From Nonomuraea sp. MG754425 (GTDB taxonomy: Bacteria > Actinomycetota > Actinomycetes > Streptosporangiales > Streptosporangiaceae), in the NCBI RefSeq assembly GCF_021699195.1, contig NZ_SSXE01000022.1:1-64000 (forward strand): 64,000 nucleotides of DNA, written 5' to 3'. Position 1 is the first letter of the stretch; the number at the start of each line of letters is the position of its first letter. Shown here one piece after another: positions 1-8,898 of the stretch. The notes under the pieces were generated by a model. That model was not told where the DNA came from and did no database searches. It worked only from the letters and a program-made list of their open reading frames with translations. Made by a program: the position numbers and the translations under genes.

Positions 1-117
1 ACCCCCGCCCGAAGTGACCCCGGCCCTCGCGCGCCCCCTCGACCTCCCGACCGCCGCGCGAGCCTGCCGATCAGCGCAAGCCCCGCCGACCGTTGGAGAT
101 GTGGCACGCTGGGCGGC

Positions 118-711
118 ATGTCCGACGTACTCCCCCTCACGGTCGAAGAGCTGGTCGCCGCCGAGCGGCGCGGTGCGCGTCTGAAATATCTGTACTTCTG
201 GGGTCACCGGCCCACCCGCGACGGCGACGTCGGCAAGGGCTGCCTGAGTCAGTGGTGGCCGGTGACGTTCACCGAGGACGGTCACACGTTCGCCTCGGCC
301 GAGCACTACATGATGGCCCACAAGGCGTGGCTGTTCGGCGACGAGGAGAGCGCGGCCCGGATCCTGCGGGCGGGGCACCCGAGGGACGCCAAGCTGCTGG
401 GCCGGGCCGTGCGCGATTTCGACCACGCGGTGTGGGAGCGGCAGCGTTTCGACATCGTCGTACGCGGCAGCGTGGCCAAGTTCGGCGGCCACCCCGGCCT
501 GGCCGCCTTCCTGCTCGGCACCGGTGAGCGGGTCCTCGTCGAGGCGAGCCCCACCGACCGCGTGTGGGGCATCGGCCTGACCGCCGACGACGACCGCGCC
601 GGCGCGCCCGAGCGGTGGCAGGGCCTGAACCTGCTCGGCTTTGCCCTGATGGCCGCCCGAGCGAGCATGGCCGCCCGCGCGAACCTTCAGGCGGACGGGA
701 ACCTGAGGTAA
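118..711 (+). CDS. NADAR family protein (YbiA/DUF1768-like)
   Basis: A 197-residue protein of the NADAR fold, a family of N-glycosidase-like enzymes acting on ADP-ribose-type or riboflavin-pathway N-glycosides. Visible family blocks: YFWGH (26-30), SQWWP (44-48), the FASAEHYMMAHKA block with the conserved Glu (E62), KLLGR (92-96), and the C-terminal VEASPTDRVWGIG block (141-153). It is full length for the family. The ATG at 118 is used because the aligned N-terminus begins right after it. The last 25 bases overlap the 3' end of the opposing kptA gene, which also handles an ADP-ribose-containing intermediate. Family call is secure; the true substrate is not known from sequence. Confidence 0.88.
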   Translation: MSDVLPLTVEELVAAERRGARLKYLYFWGHRPTRDGDVGKGCLSQWWPVTFTEDGHTFASAEHYMMAHKAWLFGDEESAARILRAGHPRDAKLLGRAVRDFDHAVWERQRFDIVVRGSVAKFGGHPGLAAFLLGTGERVLVEASPTDRVWGIGLTADDDRAGAPERWQGLNLLGFALMAARASMAARANLQADGNLR

Positions 712-1232
712 CCCGCGGGCACCCGCTCCACCAGCCAGACCCCGTTGTCGCTGCGCAGGAACGCGTGCCCGTCGGCGTGCATCACCCCCGCCGCCACCAC
801 CAGCACCACGGGAGCGCCTCGCCGCGCTCCCACCCGTCCGGCGGTCTCCCGGTCGGGCGACAGGTGCACGTGGTGGCGGTTCATCGGCCGCAGGCCCTCC
901 CGCCTGATCGCCGCCAGGAACCGGCCGACCGTGCCGTGGTAGAGCACCTCGGGTGGTTCGCGCGCGGGCAGTCCGAGTTCCACCGGCACCGAGTGCCCCT
1001 GGCTGGCCCGGATCCGGCCGGCTTCGATCGCGTACCGGCGCTTGTCGTTGGCCGCGACCACCTCCCGCAGTTCCTCGGGCGTGATCGGGAAGCCGTGTGC
1101 GGCGGCGGCCCGCAGCAGGTCGTCCACCTCGACCCAGCCGGCCGGGTCGAGGGTGAGGCCGATGCGTTGCGGATCGTGCCGCAGATGCCTGGCGAGGTAC
1201 TTGGAAATGCGTACCATGCGACGTTCGTCCAT
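687..1232 (-). CDS. kptA: RNA 2'-phosphotransferase (Tpt1/KptA family)
   Basis: A 181-residue Tpt1/KptA enzyme. The family transfers an internal RNA 2'-phosphate to NAD+, giving ADP-ribose 1''-2'' cyclic phosphate and nicotinamide. Visible blocks: KYLARHLRHDP (11-21, with the catalytic Arg-His at 18-19), NDKRRYAI (62-69), LYHGT (97-101), HHVHLS (120-125) and FLRSDNGVWL (158-167), covering the expected Arg-His-Arg-Arg set. The start is ATG at 1232; a second ATG lies five codons in. It converges on the NADAR gene with a 25-base overlap. Bacteria have no known 2'-phosphorylated tRNA splicing intermediate, so its physiological substrate is unclear. Confidence 0.9.
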   Translation of the reverse strand: MDERRMVRISKYLARHLRHDPQRIGLTLDPAGWVEVDDLLRAAAAHGFPITPEELREVVAANDKRRYAIEAGRIRASQGHSVPVELGLPAREPPEVLYHGTVGRFLAAIRREGLRPMNRHHVHLSPDRETAGRVGARRGAPVVLVVAAGVMHADGHAFLRSDNGVWLVERVPAGYLRFPSA

Positions 1233-1331
1233 TAAGTGCAATGGTGCCGTGTCGTGACTGCCCGACGCCAACCGATTACGAAAGAGTCTCAACGTTCCCG
1301 CCGTGACGTGGCGGCATGAGAGTGTCTCCCG

Positions 1332-1928
1332 GTGACCGCGCAAATACCGGACACCGTCGTCGTCGACGGCCTGCCCCACGCGGTGGCCGCGATCGACGGT
1401 GACCCGCTGTTCGAGCCGGCCGCGTACGACATCGTGCCCGGACCGTTCCACACCGGCTGCTACCACGGCTACGTGTGCGCGTACGCGGTGGAGGACGACC
1501 GGCTGCTGCTGCGGGAGCTGACGCTGGGCCCGCACGCGACGGCGGCGGGCCGCCCCGTCGCCGCCGACACGACGATCTTCGGGGTGCCGCTCGCCGAGGA
1601 CCTGGCCGACGGCTCCTTCACGGCCGCGCCGCTGCGGGTGGAGCTGCCGTTCTGCGGCAGGCTGCTGGCCGGCCGGGGCTTCATCCGCGAGCTGGGCGTG
1701 AACATGGGTTTCGCGCCCGGCTGGAAGTACGAGCAGGTCGTCGAGCTGGTCCTGGACCGGGGCCGGGTGTCGGAGCGGCGGGACCGGTCGGCGGAGGTGG
1801 CCGCGATCCGCCTCGCCATCCTCGGCGGCCGGCTGCCCGACCCCGACGGGGACCGGCGCGGCAAGGGCTGGGGCGCCCGCACGCTCGGCCTCGGCTACGA
1901 GCGCACCTTCCCGCCCGCGGAACATTAG
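1332..1928 (+). CDS. Conserved-looking hypothetical protein
   Basis: A 198-residue protein starting at GTG 1332, divergent from kptA with about 100 bases between them. I do not recognise the family. It has no signal peptide or membrane segment. Visible features are an N-terminal block with the string GPFHTGCYHGYVCAY (about residues 42-56), which holds two His and two Cys, a mixed alpha/beta middle, and a basic, Gly-rich C-terminus. Codon use has the high GC3 of its neighbours, so I regard it as a real gene. Shared promoter space with kptA may mean joint regulation, but that is inference. Confidence 0.7.
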   Translation: MTAQIPDTVVVDGLPHAVAAIDGDPLFEPAAYDIVPGPFHTGCYHGYVCAYAVEDDRLLLRELTLGPHATAAGRPVAADTTIFGVPLAEDLADGSFTAAPLRVELPFCGRLLAGRGFIRELGVNMGFAPGWKYEQVVELVLDRGRVSERRDRSAEVAAIRLAILGGRLPDPDGDRRGKGWGARTLGLGYERTFPPAEH

Positions 1929-1997
1929 CCGGCATTCAGGGCACGCCTTGGCGTGTCCTTGACGCCCGGCTGAGCCGTCCCGGGTACGGGCCGGGCT

Positions 1998-4973
1998 ATG
2001 GACAGCCTGGTCAGAACGCCCGTGACGCACCCGCCGACGCCGCGCGAGATCGACGTCGAGACCCTGCGGCGGCGGCTGGAGGAAGCCGTGGACGGCGAGG
2101 TGCGCTTCGACGCGGGCAGTCGCGCCGCCTACGCCACCGACGCCTCCAACTACCGGCAGGTCCCGATCGGCGTGGTGGTGCCGCGCGACCTCGACGCCGG
2201 GGTGGCCGCCGTGGCCGTCTGCCGGGCCTGCGACGTGCCGGTCCTGTCGCGCGGCGGCGGTACCAGCCTGGCCGGGCAGTGCTGCAACGCGGCCGTGGTG
2301 ATCGACTGGTCCAAGCACTGCGGCCGGGTCGAGTCCGTGGACGTGGCCCACCGGCGGGTCGTCGTGCAGGCCGGGGCCGTGCTCGACGCGGTGAACCACG
2401 TGCTCGCCTGGGACGGGCTCATGGTCGGGCCGAAGCCGTCCAGCCATCCGGCCTGCACCATCGGCGGCATGATCGGCAACGACTCGTGCGGGGCGTCGGC
2501 GCAGGCGTACGGGAAGATGGCCGAGTCCGTGCTGCGGCTGGAGATCCTCACCTACGACGGCGTGCGCGCCTGGGTCGGGCCGACCGACGCCGAGGAGTAC
2601 GCCCGCATCCAGGCCGAGGGCGGCCGGACGGCCGAGATCTACCGGCAGCTCCGCGAGCTGCGCGACGACACCATGGAGCTGGTCCGCACCCGCTTCCCCC
2701 GCCTCGAACGGCGCGTGTCCGGCTACAACCTGGACCAGCTCCTGCCCGAGAACGGCTTCAACGTGGCCCGTGCCCTCGTCGGCAGCGAGGGCACGCTCGT
2801 GACCGTGCTGCGCGCCGAGCTGGCCGTGGTGCCCGTCCCGGCATCCAGGGCGCTGGCCGTGCTCGGGTTCCAGGACATCTTCGCCGCCGCCGACGCCGTC
2901 CCCTCCGTGGCCGCGCACCGGCCGATCGCGCTGGAGGCCATGGACGAGCGGATGTACCGGCTGGCCCGCGCCGAGCACCCGGACGACCCGGCGCTGCGCG
3001 ACCTGCCCCCGGGAGCCGGCTGGCTGCTGGTGCAGTTCGGCGCGGACACCGACGAGGAGGCGCGCCGGCGGGCCGAGGACATGATGCGCGACCTGCGCCG
3101 CAGCGACGGCCGGCCCGCGCCGACGCACGCGTTCCTCGGCGATCCGGAGCGGGAGGACGAGCTGTGGCGGCTGCGCGAGTCGGGGCTGGGCGTGGAGGCG
3201 TACCCGCCGTCGGGGCGGCAGACGTACGAGGGCTGGTCGGACGCGGCCGTCCCGCCCGAGCGGCTGGGCGCCTACCTGCGCGACTACGACCGGCTGCGGC
3301 GCCGGCACGGCTACCGCGACTCCGCCCTGTACGGCCACTTCGGCCAGGGCTGCGTGCACGGCCGGCTCCCGCTCGACCTGCACACCGACGACGGCATCGC
3401 CGCCTACCGGCGCTTCGCCGAGGAGGCCGCCGACCTGGTCGCCTCCTACGGCGGGTCGCTGTCGGGCGAGCACGGCGACGGGCAGGCGCTGGCCGAGCTG
3501 CTGCCGCGCATGTTCGGCGCGGCGGTGGTGGAGGCGTTCGGCCGCCTCAAGGCCGTCTTCGACCCCCGTGACCGGATGAACCCGGGCAAGATCGTGCACC
3601 CGTACCGGCTGGACCAGAACCTGCGCCAGCGGCACTACTACCCCGTCGAGCCCCGGCACACGTTCTTCGGCTACCCGGCCGACCACGGGCGGTTCGGGCA
3701 CGCGGCCGGTCGCTGCGTCGGGACGGGCAAGTGCCGCAAGCACACCTTCGAGGGCGGCGTCATGTGCCCCAGCTACCGGGTCACCCGCGAGGAGGAGCAC
3801 TCGACGCGCGGGCGGGCCAGGCTGCTGGAGGAGATGCTGCGCGGCGAGGTGATCACGGACGGCTGGCGCTCCAAGGCCGTGCGCGACGCGCTGGACCTGT
3901 GCCTGTCGTGCAAGGGCTGCCGGGCCGAGTGCCCGGTGAACGTGGACATGGCGACGTACAAGGCCGAGTTCCTCGCCCACCACTACCGGCGGCGGCTGCG
4001 GCCGCTCGCGCACTACTCCATGGGCTGGCTGCCGCTGTGGGCGGCGCTCGCGGCGGCGGCCCCGGGGGCGGTCAACGCCGTCACCCACGCGCCGATGCTG
4101 TCGCGGCTGGTCAAGGCCCTCGGCGGCGTCTCGGGGCGGCGGGAGCTGCCGTGGCTGGCGGAGGAGCGGTTCGCCGACTGGTTCAAGCGGCGCGGTGCCG
4201 GGGAGCGCGGTGCGGCGGGCACGCGGGGGCGGGTGGTGCTGTGGGCGGACACGTTCTCCAACAACTTCGACCCGCACGTGGGACGGGCCGCGGTGCGGGT
4301 GCTGGAGGCGGCCGGGTTCGAGGTGCACGTGCCGCCGGTGCCGGTGTGCTGCGGGCTGACCTGGATCAGCACGGGCCAGCTCGGGATCGCCCGCCGGGTG
4401 CTGGCCCGCAGCGTGCGGGCGCTGCTGCCGTGGGTCGAGGCGGGGGTGCCGGTGGTCGGGCTGGAGCCGAGCTGCACCGCCGTGTTCCGCTCCGACGGGC
4501 CCGAACTGCTCGACACGCCGCAGACGCGGCTGGTGTCGGAACGCACGCTGACGCTGGCCGAGCTGCTGGAACGGCACGCGCCCGGCTGGCGGCCGTCCGG
4601 CGCTCCGCAGGAGACACCCGGCCAGGACGTGCTCGCCCAGGTGCACTGCCACCAGAGCGCCATCATGGGGTACGACGCCGACCAGGCCGTGCTGGAGCGG
4701 TTCGGGTTCCGTACGCGGGTGCTCGACTCCGGGTGTTGCGGGCAGGCGGGCAACTTCGGGTTCGAGCGGGAGCACTACGACGTGTCGGTGGCGTGCGCGG
4801 AGGAGGGGCTGTGGCCCGCGCTGCGGTCGGCGCGGGACGAGGAGGCGGTGTTGGCCGACGGCTTCTCCTGCCGCACCCAGATCGCCGCGTCGGGCACCGG
4901 CCGCCAGGGCCGCCACCTGGCCGAACTCCTCGCCGCCGCGCTCCGGCCCACCCCTGACGGCCGCGACGGCTAG
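1998..4973 (+). CDS. FAD-binding and Fe-S oxidoreductase, YdiJ/D-lactate dehydrogenase type
   Basis: A 991-residue multidomain oxidoreductase. Order: FAD-binding type 4 domain (about 20-230), FAD-oxidase C-terminal domain (about 260-540), two ferredoxin-like 4Fe-4S motifs (around 573-590, then CLSCKGCRAECP near 635-646), and two cysteine-rich CCG motifs (CCGLTW near 783; CCGQAGNFGFE near 912). This architecture and length match E. coli YdiJ, a D-2-hydroxyglutarate dehydrogenase, and long D-lactate dehydrogenases. It probably oxidises a D-2-hydroxyacid and passes electrons through the Fe-S centres to the respiratory chain. Exact substrate cannot be read from sequence. It converges on the helicase gene with a 4-base overlap at the stop codons. 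Confidence 0.85.
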   Translation: MDSLVRTPVTHPPTPREIDVETLRRRLEEAVDGEVRFDAGSRAAYATDASNYRQVPIGVVVPRDLDAGVAAVAVCRACDVPVLSRGGGTSLAGQCCNAAVVIDWSKHCGRVESVDVAHRRVVVQAGAVLDAVNHVLAWDGLMVGPKPSSHPACTIGGMIGNDSCGASAQAYGKMAESVLRLEILTYDGVRAWVGPTDAEEYARIQAEGGRTAEIYRQLRELRDDTMELVRTRFPRLERRVSGYNLDQLLPENGFNVARALVGSEGTLVTVLRAELAVVPVPASRALAVLGFQDIFAAADAVPSVAAHRPIALEAMDERMYRLARAEHPDDPALRDLPPGAGWLLVQFGADTDEEARRRAEDMMRDLRRSDGRPAPTHAFLGDPEREDELWRLRESGLGVEAYPPSGRQTYEGWSDAAVPPERLGAYLRDYDRLRRRHGYRDSALYGHFGQGCVHGRLPLDLHTDDGIAAYRRFAEEAADLVASYGGSLSGEHGDGQALAELLPRMFGAAVVEAFGRLKAVFDPRDRMNPGKIVHPYRLDQNLRQRHYYPVEPRHTFFGYPADHGRFGHAAGRCVGTGKCRKHTFEGGVMCPSYRVTREEEHSTRGRARLLEEMLRGEVITDGWRSKAVRDALDLCLSCKGCRAECPVNVDMATYKAEFLAHHYRRRLRPLAHYSMGWLPLWAALAAAAPGAVNAVTHAPMLSRLVKALGGVSGRRELPWLAEERFADWFKRRGAGERGAAGTRGRVVLWADTFSNNFDPHVGRAAVRVLEAAGFEVHVPPVPVCCGLTWISTGQLGIARRVLARSVRALLPWVEAGVPVVGLEPSCTAVFRSDGPELLDTPQTRLVSERTLTLAELLERHAPGWRPSGAPQETPGQDVLAQVHCHQSAIMGYDADQAVLERFGFRTRVLDSGCCGQAGNFGFEREHYDVSVACAEEGLWPALRSARDEEAVLADGFSCRTQIAASGTGRQGRHLAELLAAALRPTPDGRDG

Positions 4974-7162
4974 TGGCCGTCGAGGGACAGGGACAGGCGC
5001 CGGGCGAGGCCGGTGTTGCGGCGGTGCCCCAGCCGGTGCACCGCCAGCTCCAGCGCCTCCCGCTGCCCCACCAGCACCACCCACGCCTTGGCCCGGGTCA
5101 CCAGCGTGTACAGCAGCTTGCGGCGTAGCATGATCCCGCCGGACTCGGCCACGATCGGCGCCACCACGAACGGGTACTCGCTGCCCTGCGAGCGGTGCAC
5201 GCTGATCGCGTAGGCGTGGGTGAGGTCGTCGAGCTCGTCGAAGCCGTAGCGCACGCTCTCGCCGTCGTCGGTGCGGATCTCGACGGCGCGCTCCTCGCGC
5301 ACCACGGCCGTCACCGTGCCCGTCTCGCCGTTGAAGACGCCCTTGTCGTAGTTGTTGCGGATGGGCATCACGCGGTCGCCCACCCGGAACACCGTGGCCC
5401 CCGACCAGTGCTCGGCCTTGTCGTCGGCGGCCGGGTTGAGCTGGTCCTGGATGAGCCGCCCGAGGGCGGTGGCGCCCGTCTCGCCCTTGCGCATCGGGCA
5501 CAGCACCTGCACCTGGCCGGGGTCGACGTCCTGCTTGCGGGGGATCGCGACCATCGCCAGGTGGGCCACCCGCCGTGCCACCTGCTCGGGGTCGTCGAGC
5601 TCCTCGAACCAGAACCCGCCCCCGCCCGGCATGGCGGGCAGCCGGCCGCCGCGGATGCGGTGGGCGGCCTCGACGATGCCGCTGCCGCCCGCCTGGCGGA
5701 AGACGTGGGTGAGCTGCACGCGCGGGATCGTGGTGACGCGCAGCAGGTCGGCCAGGACGTCGCCGGGGCCGATGCTGGGCAACTGGTCGCTGTCGCCGAT
5801 GAGGAGCAGGTGGCTGCCGGGCCGCACGGCCGCCGCGAGCCGGGTGGCCAGGTGCAGGTCGAGCATGGACGCCTCGTCGACCACGATCAGGTCGGCCTGC
5901 GAGGGCCGCTCGTCGAAGAGGGTCTCGGGGTCGGGGTCGGGCTGCTGGGCCAGCATGCGGTGCACGGTCATCGCGGGCAGGCCGGTCAGCTCCGACAGCC
6001 GCTTGGCGGCCTTGCCGGTGGGGGCCGTGAGTGTCACCGAGCCTCCGGCGGCCCGCACGGTGGTGGCCACGGCCTTGACCGTGTGGCTCTTGCCGCAGCC
6101 GGGGCCGCCGGTGATGATCGAGACGGTGCTGGTCAGCGCCATGGTGACGGCGGCGCGCTGGTCGTCGTGCAGGCCGGGGTCCTCCTGGTAGGCGCGCAAC
6201 GGGAGGGTCGAGCGGGCCGTCATGAGCGCGGTGAGCCGGGCGGTGAGCGCCACCTCGCGGCTGTGCACGTGTTTCGCGAACGCCACCGGCCGCTCGCCCT
6301 CGCGGTGCGCCCCCGCCGGCTCGGGCGCGGTCTCGACGACCAGACGCCGGTCGGCGGCCAGCGCGTCGACCAGCGGCCGGACCAGTTCCTGGGGCTGCTC
6401 GATCAGCTCGGCCGCCTCCCTGACCAGGGCGGACACCGGCAGGAAGCAGTGGCCGTCGCGGCTGCCGGCCGCTTCCAGCCGGTCGAGCAGCGCCGCCTTG
6501 ACCCGCTGCGGGCTGCGCTCGGGCACCCCGGCCTGCAGCGCGATCCGGTCGGCGATGCGGAACGCGACGCCCCGCACCCGCCCGATCAGCCGGTACGGGT
6601 CGGTGCTCAGCACCTCGTCGGCGTCCGGCCCGAACACCTGGTAGATCTTGGACGCCAGCAGCGGGCTGACCCCGAGCCCCTGCAACGTCACCATGAGCGC
6701 GGCGATCGCCTTCTGCTCCTGCCACGCCAGGACGATCTGCCCCTGCCGCTGCGGCCCGATGTTGACGACCTCGGTGAGCCGTTCGGGCTCGCCGTTGATG
6801 ATCTTGAGCGTGGCCTCGCCGAAGTGGTCGACGATCGCGTACGCCAGCCGCGGCCCGATGCCCCTGATCAGCCCGGACCCGAGATAGACGCGGATGGCCC
6901 GCACCGACGACGGTGGCACCCGCTCGCACCCCGTGACCGCGAAGCGCCGGCCGTGGCGCGGATGCCGGCTCCAGTCGCCGAACAGCCGCACCGTCTCGCC
7001 GGGCTGGACGCCCGCCAGCGCCCGGCCGGTGGCCACGAAGTCGGGCACGCCGTCGGCGCTCATGCGGGCGACGGTGTATTCGTCCTCCCGGACGTAGACG
7101 AGCTGCTCGACGGACGCTTCCACAAGGGAGATCAAACCATCGGCGACCGACAAACGGCTCAT
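4970..7162 (-). CDS. recD2: RecD2-type SF1B DNA helicase
   Basis: A 730-residue ATP-dependent 5'-3' DNA helicase of the RecD2/TraA group, which acts alone without RecBC. Visible: N-terminal OB-like region, helix-hairpin-helix repeats (for example SGLIRGIGPRLA near 93-104), Walker A TGGPGCGKS near 350-358, Walker B VVDEAS near 420, DSDQLPS, and the C-terminal SVHRSQGSEYP motif near 650 typical of UvrD_C_2. The start is the ATG at 7162, which overlaps the stop of the upstream acetate kinase gene (ATGA), so the two are translationally coupled. Role: genome maintenance and repair. The pairing with acetate kinase is unusual. Confidence 0.9.
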   Translation of the reverse strand: MSRLSVADGLISLVEASVEQLVYVREDEYTVARMSADGVPDFVATGRALAGVQPGETVRLFGDWSRHPRHGRRFAVTGCERVPPSSVRAIRVYLGSGLIRGIGPRLAYAIVDHFGEATLKIINGEPERLTEVVNIGPQRQGQIVLAWQEQKAIAALMVTLQGLGVSPLLASKIYQVFGPDADEVLSTDPYRLIGRVRGVAFRIADRIALQAGVPERSPQRVKAALLDRLEAAGSRDGHCFLPVSALVREAAELIEQPQELVRPLVDALAADRRLVVETAPEPAGAHREGERPVAFAKHVHSREVALTARLTALMTARSTLPLRAYQEDPGLHDDQRAAVTMALTSTVSIITGGPGCGKSHTVKAVATTVRAAGGSVTLTAPTGKAAKRLSELTGLPAMTVHRMLAQQPDPDPETLFDERPSQADLIVVDEASMLDLHLATRLAAAVRPGSHLLLIGDSDQLPSIGPGDVLADLLRVTTIPRVQLTHVFRQAGGSGIVEAAHRIRGGRLPAMPGGGGFWFEELDDPEQVARRVAHLAMVAIPRKQDVDPGQVQVLCPMRKGETGATALGRLIQDQLNPAADDKAEHWSGATVFRVGDRVMPIRNNYDKGVFNGETGTVTAVVREERAVEIRTDDGESVRYGFDELDDLTHAYAISVHRSQGSEYPFVVAPIVAESGGIMLRRKLLYTLVTRAKAWVVLVGQREALELAVHRLGHRRNTGLARRLSLSLDGH

Positions 7163-8313
7163 CCGGCCGCGGGGAACGGCTCCGGCTCGTCCTCTTCCAG
7201 GGCCTGCGCGCACTCCCGGGCGAGCTGGAGCTCCTCGCGCACCTGGACCGCCAGCACGGGCACGGCGGCGCCGTCCGCGCTGACCGGCCCGTCGTCGTGG
7301 CGGCCGGTCAGAACCGGCAGTTGGACGCCGAGCAGGCCGAGACGGCGGCAGACGGCCTCGCGCACCTCGGGCTGGTCCCAGCCGATCTCCCCGGTGAACA
7401 CCAGCGCGTCGATCCGCCGCAGCGACGTGGCCGCGGCGGCGATCTCCCCGGCGACGCGGCGGGCGAAGACGCGCAACGCCAGCCCGGCCGCGTTGTCGCC
7501 GTCGCGGTCGGCGGCCACCAGGTCCCGGGTGTCGCCGGAGCGGCCCCTCGACAGCCCCAGCAGCCCCGAGCGCCGCTCCAGCCCCTCGCTCAGCTCCGCG
7601 ACCGACAGCCGCCCGGGGGCGAGCAGCCACACCAGCAGGCCCGGGTCCACGCTGCCCGAGCGCCGGCTCATGGGCAGGCCGTCCAGCGGGGTGAAGCCCA
7701 TCGAGGTGTGCAGGCTGCGCCCGCCCGACACCGCCGTCACCGAGCAGCCGCCGCCCAGGTGTGCCAGCACCAGGTCCAGCTCGCCGAGTGGGCGGCCGAG
7801 CAGTTCCGAGGCCCGGTCCGCGGCCCACGCGCAGGACAGGCCGTGGAAGCCGTAGCGGCGCAGGCCGTAGCGGTCGCGCCACTCGGGCGGCAGGGGGTAG
7901 ACGGCGGCCTCGTCCGGCAGGCTCGCGTGGAAGGCGGTGTCGGGGCAGAGCACGTGCGGCACCGCCGGGAGTTGCCCGCGGGCCGCGTCCAGCAGGGCCA
8001 GCGCGGGCGGCAGGTGCAGCGGCGCCAGCTCGACGAGACCGCGCAGCGCGGCGGCCGTCTCGTCGTCGGCGATCGCGGGCGCGCGCACCACGTCGCCGCC
8101 GTGCACCAGCCGGTGCGCCACCGCCCTGATGTCGCGGTCGAAGTGGCCCCCGAGGAACGCCGACAGCTCCCGCCCGGCCGAGCCCGGGTCGACGGCGCGC
8201 TCGGTGTGCGCGCTGTCCAGCACGCTGCCGCCCTGCACGAGATCGAGGCGCAGGCTCGACGACCCCGCGTTGACGGTCAGGATCGCCGCCGGCTCCGCCA
8301 CCTGCTCGTCCAT
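7159..8313 (-). CDS. ackA: Acetate kinase family protein
   Basis: A 384-residue acetate/propionate kinase (ASKHA fold) that would interconvert acetate and acetyl phosphate with ATP. Visible: VNAGSSS near the start (Asn15), AHRLVHGG (Arg68), CPDTAFH, HLGGGCS, GLPMSRRSGSVDPG with the family Arg, and a C-terminal EELQLARE matching the metal-binding Glu motif. Deviations: the usual HLGNG is HLGGG and the usual FTAGIGEN is FTGEIGWDQ, so nucleotide contacts may differ. No phosphotransacetylase gene is adjacent, as would be usual. First gene of a two-gene unit with recD2; start chosen at ATG 8313 just before the family N-terminus. Confidence 0.85.
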   Translation of the reverse strand: MDEQVAEPAAILTVNAGSSSLRLDLVQGGSVLDSAHTERAVDPGSAGRELSAFLGGHFDRDIRAVAHRLVHGGDVVRAPAIADDETAAALRGLVELAPLHLPPALALLDAARGQLPAVPHVLCPDTAFHASLPDEAAVYPLPPEWRDRYGLRRYGFHGLSCAWAADRASELLGRPLGELDLVLAHLGGGCSVTAVSGGRSLHTSMGFTPLDGLPMSRRSGSVDPGLLVWLLAPGRLSVAELSEGLERRSGLLGLSRGRSGDTRDLVAADRDGDNAAGLALRVFARRVAGEIAAAATSLRRIDALVFTGEIGWDQPEVREAVCRRLGLLGVQLPVLTGRHDDGPVSADGAAVPVLAVQVREELQLARECAQALEEDEPEPFPAAG

Positions 8314-8409
8314 GCCCGCCTGGCTACCCGCCGGGAATCCGGCAAAACGGACGGGCGCCTTTACCGGGCTCAGAGGTTGCCCGGCCAAGAGCTCGGGTAG
8401 TCGTGCGAA

Positions 8410-8898
8410 ATGAACATCACCCTGCAGGTGAACGGCGTGCCGCGCACGGTGGACGTGGACCCGCGGATCTCGCTGCTCGACCTGCTCCGCGAACGCCTCG
8501 GGCTCATCGGCGCCAAGAAGGGCTGCGATCACGGCCAGTGCGGCGCCTGCACGGTGCTGATCGACGGCCGGCGGGCTAACGCCTGCCTGGCGCTGGCCGT
8601 GGCGGTGGACGGCTCGGAGGTCACCACCGTCGAAGGGCTGGCCGCGGACGGCGAACTGCACCCGCTGCAGAGCGCGTTCATGGAGCACGACGCCTTCCAG
8701 TGCGGCTACTGCACCCCGGGCCAGCTCTGCTCGGCGGCCGGGATGCTGGGCGAGCCGGGCCCGAGCGCCGTCACCGGCGACATCCTCGTCGACCCCGACC
8801 TGACGCCCGAGGAGATCAGCGAGCGCATGAGCGGCAACCTGTGCCGGTGCGGCGCGTACGTCAACATCGTCAGCGCGATCGGCGAGGTGGCCCGGTGA
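8410..8898 (+). CDS. Molybdenum hydroxylase 2Fe-2S subunit (PaoA/YagT-like)
   Basis: A 162-residue small subunit of a xanthine dehydrogenase-family enzyme. It carries both 2Fe-2S clusters: plant-type Cys39, Cys44, Cys47, Cys59 and the alpha-helical-domain Cys98, Cys101, Cys145, Cys147 (CGYCTPGQ and GNLCRCG). It relays electrons from the molybdenum site towards FAD. No twin-arginine signal is present, so the enzyme is probably cytoplasmic. First gene of a three-gene operon whose members overlap by 4 bases; the order Fe-S, FAD, Mo is that of paoABC. Confidence 0.93.
   Translation: MNITLQVNGVPRTVDVDPRISLLDLLRERLGLIGAKKGCDHGQCGACTVLIDGRRANACLALAVAVDGSEVTTVEGLAADGELHPLQSAFMEHDAFQCGYCTPGQLCSAAGMLGEPGPSAVTGDILVDPDLTPEEISERMSGNLCRCGAYVNIVSAIGEVAR

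Noticed and set aside
1-117. Sequence before the first gene considered as the 3' end of another gene
   Set aside because: No frame with family motifs; too short to support a partial gene.
1233-6929. A minus-strand open frame running unbroken upstream of kptA and across the FAD/Fe-S gene
   Set aside because: It is the antisense of real genes in GC-rich DNA; only the kptA part (687-1232) has family motifs. The rest is low-complexity Arg/Gly/Ala/Pro sequence.
5195-7855. An 886-codon plus-strand open frame opposite recD2 and ackA
   Set aside because: Antisense shadow with His/Gly/Arg/Val-rich low-complexity translation; both minus-strand genes have full family motifs.
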